Source: Pseudomonadota bacterium
GTDB taxonomy: Bacteria; Pseudomonadota; Gammaproteobacteria; Burkholderiales; Ferrovaceae
DNA length: 9,346 nucleotides
NCBI GenBank assembly: GCA_021805725.1
Contig: JAJZEH010000065.1
Span: 1-9,346, forward strand
Direction of reading: 5' to 3'
How positions within the stretch are numbered: position 1 is the first letter of the stretch; every line of letters starts with the position of its first letter. Both the position numbers and the translations under genes were made by a program. The notes beneath the pieces are model-generated. The model ran no database searches. It was not told where the DNA came from and worked only from the letters and a program-made list of their open reading frames with translations. Below, piece after piece: positions 7,007 through 9,346 of the stretch.

Positions 7007-7020
7007 TTGATCTAGATCAA
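7007..7020. promoter_or_regulatory. FNR/Anr-type binding site
   Basis: TTGAT-CTAG-ATCAA is an exact match to the FNR consensus TTGAT-N4-ATCAA and lies inside the 16-bp perfect palindrome TTTGATCTAGATCAAA (7006-7021). FNR/Anr proteins bind such sites as Fe-S dimers when oxygen is low. On the minus strand the box sits well placed to activate the 29-codon gene. On the plus strand there is a TATAAA at 7046-7051, but the spacing is about 3 bp too long and no plus-strand gene follows. The identity of the regulator (FNR, Anr, Dnr) cannot be told from the site. Confidence 0.8.
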
Positions 7021-7136
7021 ATTTTCTTCATTTTGTGCAATGCGATATAAAACAATGTGTTAAACGCATCTTTCGAGCCGGAATCAGGTTTTAACAGGGC
7101 GCAGAGGGGTGGTGGTTCAGGGCGTGGCTCATTCCT

Positions 7137-8096
7137 TTACAATCCAGGGTCCCCCTGATGTGGAGCAGGATGTTCGCGCAGAATCTCTGCGCGCGTACGG
7201 CGGTAAATCTCGCTGTGGTTTCCGCCCAGGGCGAGTGCCTGCTGGATGGCTGTTACGGCCTCGGGCCATTGTCGTGTACGTGCATAGGCCTGGGCCAGGT
7301 TGTTGAAGGCGTCGCCGGCATCTGGATGCGCCGATGCTGCATCATGAAAATAGCGCACGGCTTCGGTGTAATGCCCGGAATCGTAGGCAATGTTTCCCAG
7401 CCCCATGAGGGCCATGAGACTGTTGGGCCAGCGCTTGAGGCCTGCTTCGTAAGCGGTTTGGGCCACGTCAGGGCGGATCCCCTCAAGGGCTGCAATCTGC
7501 TTGAGGTATTGCGCCTCTGAAGCACTGGCCGGAATATGGTCCGGAACGGTCGAGACGATGCCCCAGCGGCCGCTTTCTGCCCAACTGCGATCAAACTGGG
7601 CCAGCGACATTTGCAGGGCCATCGCCGGGCCCGAGTGCAGGGTGACCAGCCCCGCAGGGCGCTCGTAGCCCACCACGACCGCAAAATGCCAGTCACCTTC
7701 GAGTGCGCCAATCTTCTGCAGGATCAGTACCGGTTGCCCGGCGGCCACTTCCTCGAAGAGCGCGGCGAGGGTGGGGTCGATGCGGTAGGGTACGCGTCCT
7801 GCATGACGGGTGGCTCCGACCAGATCCATTTGCAGCGTGCCCTTGAGCGCCGGCGTGTAAACCTGCGGAATCAGGGCTTCAGGAGTGGTCTTCACCCCCG
7901 AATAGCTCAGTATCGTGGCGAGGGCGGCGGGGCCGCACAGCGAGGCCTGTTGGGGGAAGAAGGGGACGCCCTGGACCTGAGCAGCCTCCGGCAGGCTGGC
8001 GGGCAGATCCGTTGTTGCATCGGGCCCCCTCAAACTGGCGCAGCCGGAAAGCGTGAGCAGGGACCACAGCAGCAGGCTTCCCGGTTTCAATGGCAT
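7137..8096 (-). CDS. PA2778 family C39-like cysteine peptidase lipoprotein with TPR repeats
   Basis: This 319-residue protein begins with a lipoprotein signal ending LTLSGCAS, with Cys19 as the lipidated residue. A papain-like C39 domain follows (about 42-185), with Q49/Q50 and C54 in PQQASLCGPAAL and H137 in DWHFAVVVGY. Where many C39 enzymes have an Asp or Asn there is LHSGPA, so the third catalytic residue is not obvious. Residues about 210-290 form two or so TPR-like helix pairs (GLGNIAYDSGHYTEAVRYF, then AFNNLAQAYARTRQWPEAV). This architecture matches the PA2778 family. It is probably membrane-anchored in the periplasm, and the substrate is unknown. It starts 6 nt after the PA2779-type stop codon with no clear Shine-Dalgarno sequence, so translation is probably coupled. 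I see no terminator after it. Confidence 0.88.
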   Translation of the reverse strand: MPLKPGSLLLWSLLTLSGCASLRGPDATTDLPASLPEAAQVQGVPFFPQQASLCGPAALATILSYSGVKTTPEALIPQVYTPALKGTLQMDLVGATRHAGRVPYRIDPTLAALFEEVAAGQPVLILQKIGALEGDWHFAVVVGYERPAGLVTLHSGPAMALQMSLAQFDRSWAESGRWGIVSTVPDHIPASASEAQYLKQIAALEGIRPDVAQTAYEAGLKRWPNSLMALMGLGNIAYDSGHYTEAVRYFHDAASAHPDAGDAFNNLAQAYARTRQWPEAVTAIQQALALGGNHSEIYRRTRAEILREHPAPHQGDPGL

Positions 8097-8102
8097 GGGA
8101 GA

Positions 8103-8468
8103 TTACAGTATCAGCACCAGCAGGATCGCTGCCAGCAGGATGATGATGATGTCGTTGTTGGTCAGGCTGGAAAAATTGCCGCCGGCCGGCAGGGCATTGA
8201 TCTTCTGTGCCAGTTCGCGCGCTTCGGCATCGTTGAGCAGGGCGATGCGCTGGGCGGTAATGATGGCGCCCAATCCCAGCTCCTGCATTTTATGCTGCAC
8301 ATCCTCGCGGCTGATGAAGCCGTCAATGGTGGCCTTATTCTGGACAGTTTCGGCCTGCATGGACTGGTCCGTGCTGATCATCTCGGCCCGCGAGGCCGTG
8401 GGGGCCATAACGATGCCCAGGCTGAGAAGGGCGGCCAGCAGGGGTTTCATGTAGGTGTTTGGGTTCAT
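8103..8468 (-). CDS. PA2779 family membrane protein
   Basis: This 121-residue protein has an N-terminal signal sequence (MKPLLAALLSLGIVMAPTA, likely cut after SRA at residue 28), a charged helical middle (about 29-95) containing TIDGFISREDVQHKM, and a strongly hydrophobic C-terminus NDIIIILLAAILLVLIL that ends the protein. That is the pattern of PA2779-family proteins, which are found next to PA2778-type peptidases; the function is unknown to me. The C-terminal span would anchor it with most of the protein in the periplasm. I chose the ATG at 8468 because GGAG lies 9 nt upstream. The frame extends to an ATG at 8507 without a ribosome binding site, across a likely promoter, and a later ATG at 8450 has none either. 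The peptidase gene follows after 6 nt, so the two form an operon. Confidence 0.85.
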   Translation of the reverse strand: MNPNTYMKPLLAALLSLGIVMAPTASRAEMISTDQSMQAETVQNKATIDGFISREDVQHKMQELGLGAIITAQRIALLNDAEARELAQKINALPAGGNFSSLTNNDIIIILLAAILLVLIL

Positions 8469-8483
8469 TTGGACAATCTCCGA

Positions 8484-8500
8484 ATAAAATGTGATTTTAT
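8484..8500. repeat. Perfect 7+3+7 AT-rich palindrome at the PA2779 operon promoter
   Basis: ATAAAAT-GTG-ATTTTAT is a perfect inverted repeat that overlaps the candidate -10 element and the expected transcription start, 16 nt before the PA2779-type start codon. The position suits a repressor operator. As RNA it would be a weak hairpin with a 3-nt loop, so a DNA site is more plausible. Confidence 0.5.
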
Positions 8501-8523
8501 CCCACATTTATCCAGAAACTCAA
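8494..8523 (-). promoter_or_regulatory. Candidate promoter of the PA2779-PA2778 operon
   Basis: On the minus strand TTGAGT (8523-8518), an 18-bp spacer and TAAAAT (8499-8494) form a sigma70-like promoter just upstream of the chosen start at 8468. The -35 hexamer overlaps the stop codon of the hydratase gene. The match is 4/6 and 5/6, so it is suggestive only. Confidence 0.4.
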
Positions 8524-9263
8524 GCCAGTTTGAGGCGCACCTCCGGCAGCCCGGCAAAATGGCCTGCCACGAGGCCCGGGCTATCCATGAAATAAATTCC
8601 CGAGTAGCTGCCTGTGGTCACCCAGTGGCTGGCCTCCACTGGCAGGCCGCGTGCGGCACATTGCCGTACAAAGGGCGCCAGCAGGGTGCGCGGGTCACCG
8701 GCCGGGTTGCCCGTGGGGTTTTTTTCGCGCGCCACACCATTGACGGTCAACTGCAGCTGCGGGGAGATAAATGGAAAATCGGGGTCATAGGGCAATGTCT
8801 GCCCCACCACCAGAACGCCATGGTTTTGCAGATCGGCAAGCTTCAGGAAGTCAGGAAGGTCGGGCCAGCCTTGCAGGCGACTCGAGACGATCTCCAGCGT
8901 CGGGGCCATGTACTCCAGGGCCTCCAGTATTTCGGCGTCAGCGTAGGGTTCATCCCGGCGAGGAAAGCTGCGCTTGAACCGGAAGGCCATTTCCAGCTCG
9001 ATGCCACAGACCGCATGTGCCGCAAGGGCAATTTCGGTTGCATCCGGCCGCATGCAGCAAGCCGGAATTGGTGAACCCAGCACCGCGCCCGCGGTGGGTG
9101 CAGTGCCCACTTTCCAGGCCACGACCGGGCTGCACAACCCCTGCAAGATTTCATGCTGGACACGATAGGCCGCATCCCGATCAGCGGGTACCAGAGTCGC
9201 ATCGGGGGATACGCGTTGGTGTGTGCGAAAGGCATCGAGCAGCAGTGTGGCAAGCGTTGACAT
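8520..9263 (-). CDS. 2-keto-4-pentenoate hydratase / fumarylacetoacetate hydrolase family protein
   Basis: This 247-residue protein matches MhpD-type hydratases in length and pattern. It has VAWKVG with Lys51, the metal-binding E89-x-E91 pair in GIELEMAFRF, the third acid E124 in APTLEIVSSR, ADLQNHG (143-149), and the C-terminal TTGSYSGIYF block. MhpD-type enzymes add water to 2-hydroxypenta-2,4-dienoate in meta-cleavage pathways, and relatives include 4-oxalocrotonate decarboxylases. No other meta-cleavage gene is seen here, so the real substrate is open. The ATG at 9263 has no clear Shine-Dalgarno sequence and lies 13 nt after the stop codon of the preceding oxidoreductase, so coupled translation in an operon is likely. 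It is a cytoplasmic enzyme. Family assignment is firm, reaction uncertain. Confidence 0.86.
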   Translation of the reverse strand: MSTLATLLLDAFRTHQRVSPDATLVPADRDAAYRVQHEILQGLCSPVVAWKVGTAPTAGAVLGSPIPACCMRPDATEIALAAHAVCGIELEMAFRFKRSFPRRDEPYADAEILEALEYMAPTLEIVSSRLQGWPDLPDFLKLADLQNHGVLVVGQTLPYDPDFPFISPQLQLTVNGVAREKNPTGNPAGDPRTLLAPFVRQCAARGLPVEASHWVTTGSYSGIYFMDSPGLVAGHFAGLPEVRLKLA

Positions 9264-9276
9264 GGAATGAATCGGC

Positions 9277-9346
9277 TCAGTGTTGTTCTGACAAGATCAG
9301 GTCGCTCACGCGTTCGGCCATCATCATGATAGGCGCTGCGGTATTG
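9277..9346 (-). CDS. GMC family oxidoreductase, last 22 residues (5' end outside window)
   Basis: The minus-strand frame entering at the right edge reads NTAAPIMMMAERVSDLIL and stops at TGA (9279-9277) after SEQH. NT-x-A-P-x-MM-x-AE+x-x-DLI is the C-terminal signature of glucose-methanol-choline oxidoreductases, where the Asn lies close to the flavin active site. Too little is visible to name the substrate. The hydratase gene starts 13 nt downstream on the same strand, so the two are probably co-transcribed. Confidence 0.7.
   Translation of the reverse strand, partial: NTAAPIMMMAERVSDLILSEQH

Larger units (their letters stand above)
6909..7136. other. Intergenic stretch carrying the FNR box
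   Basis: These 228 nt separate the PA2778-type gene from the 29-codon gene. Apart from the FNR box and its candidate -10 elements I find no open frame with a ribosome binding site and no clear terminator. A 7-bp inverted repeat, TGTTAAA (7058-7064) and TTTAACA (7090-7096), with a 25-nt loop is the only other structure. The AT-rich section from 7005 to 7065 contrasts with the GC-rich genes on both sides. Confidence 0.5.

Noticed and set aside
8469..8507. Upstream ATG at 8507 as the start of the PA2779-type gene
   Set aside because: It has no ribosome binding site, the added residues precede a complete signal peptide, and it would place the likely promoter and palindrome inside the coding region.
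7536..9074. A 512-codon open frame on the plus strand opposite the peptidase, PA2779-type and hydratase genes
   Set aside because: Its product is low-complexity and Gln/Gly/His-rich with no recognisable domain, and it is antisense to three genes with clear families and catalytic motifs. Long frames opposite GC-rich genes are common by codon bias.

Overview
The window looks like an ordinary chromosomal stretch of a Gram-negative proteobacterium, most likely a betaproteobacterium. This rests on the mix of gene families (RhlE-type helicase with a long leader, lipoproteins, the PA2778/PA2779 pair, a c-di-GMP EAL protein, an FNR-type operator) and moderate GC. It is an inference, not a taxonomic assignment. 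I see no tRNA, rRNA, CRISPR, insertion sequence, phage gene or integration site.

Layout, left to right. The window opens inside an ABC-2 type transporter permease (+, C-terminal 167 residues). Convergent to it are a dienelactone-hydrolase family enzyme and, upstream in the same orientation, a GNAT acetyltransferase. The GNAT gene is divergent from an RhlE-type DEAD-box RNA helicase (+), which has an extended -10 promoter and a structured leader of about 115 nt. Convergent to the helicase is a pair of minus-strand genes: a YaiI/DUF188 protein followed after 4 nt by a DUF2252 protein. The DUF188 gene is divergent from a stand-alone EAL-domain c-di-GMP phosphodiesterase (+), whose promoter spacer carries a perfect inverted repeat.

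The rest of the window is all on the minus strand. In transcription order it runs: the end of a GMC-family oxidoreductase (right edge), a 2-keto-4-pentenoate hydratase/FAH-family enzyme, the PA2779-family membrane protein and its partner PA2778-family C39-like peptidase lipoprotein with TPR repeats, a 470-nt gap, and a predicted exported protein or lipoprotein of unknown function.

The 470-nt gap is the most interesting part. It contains a perfect FNR/Anr-type box (TTGAT-CTAG-ATCAA). Suitably spaced from it is a previously uncalled 29-codon single-span membrane protein gene with its own ribosome binding site. A GC-rich imperfect hairpin follows the small gene. The arrangement suggests that oxygen limitation switches on a small membrane protein and perhaps the exported protein downstream. 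No part of the window stands out as a multi-gene novel system; the small FNR-linked gene and several palindromic regulatory sites are the main leads.
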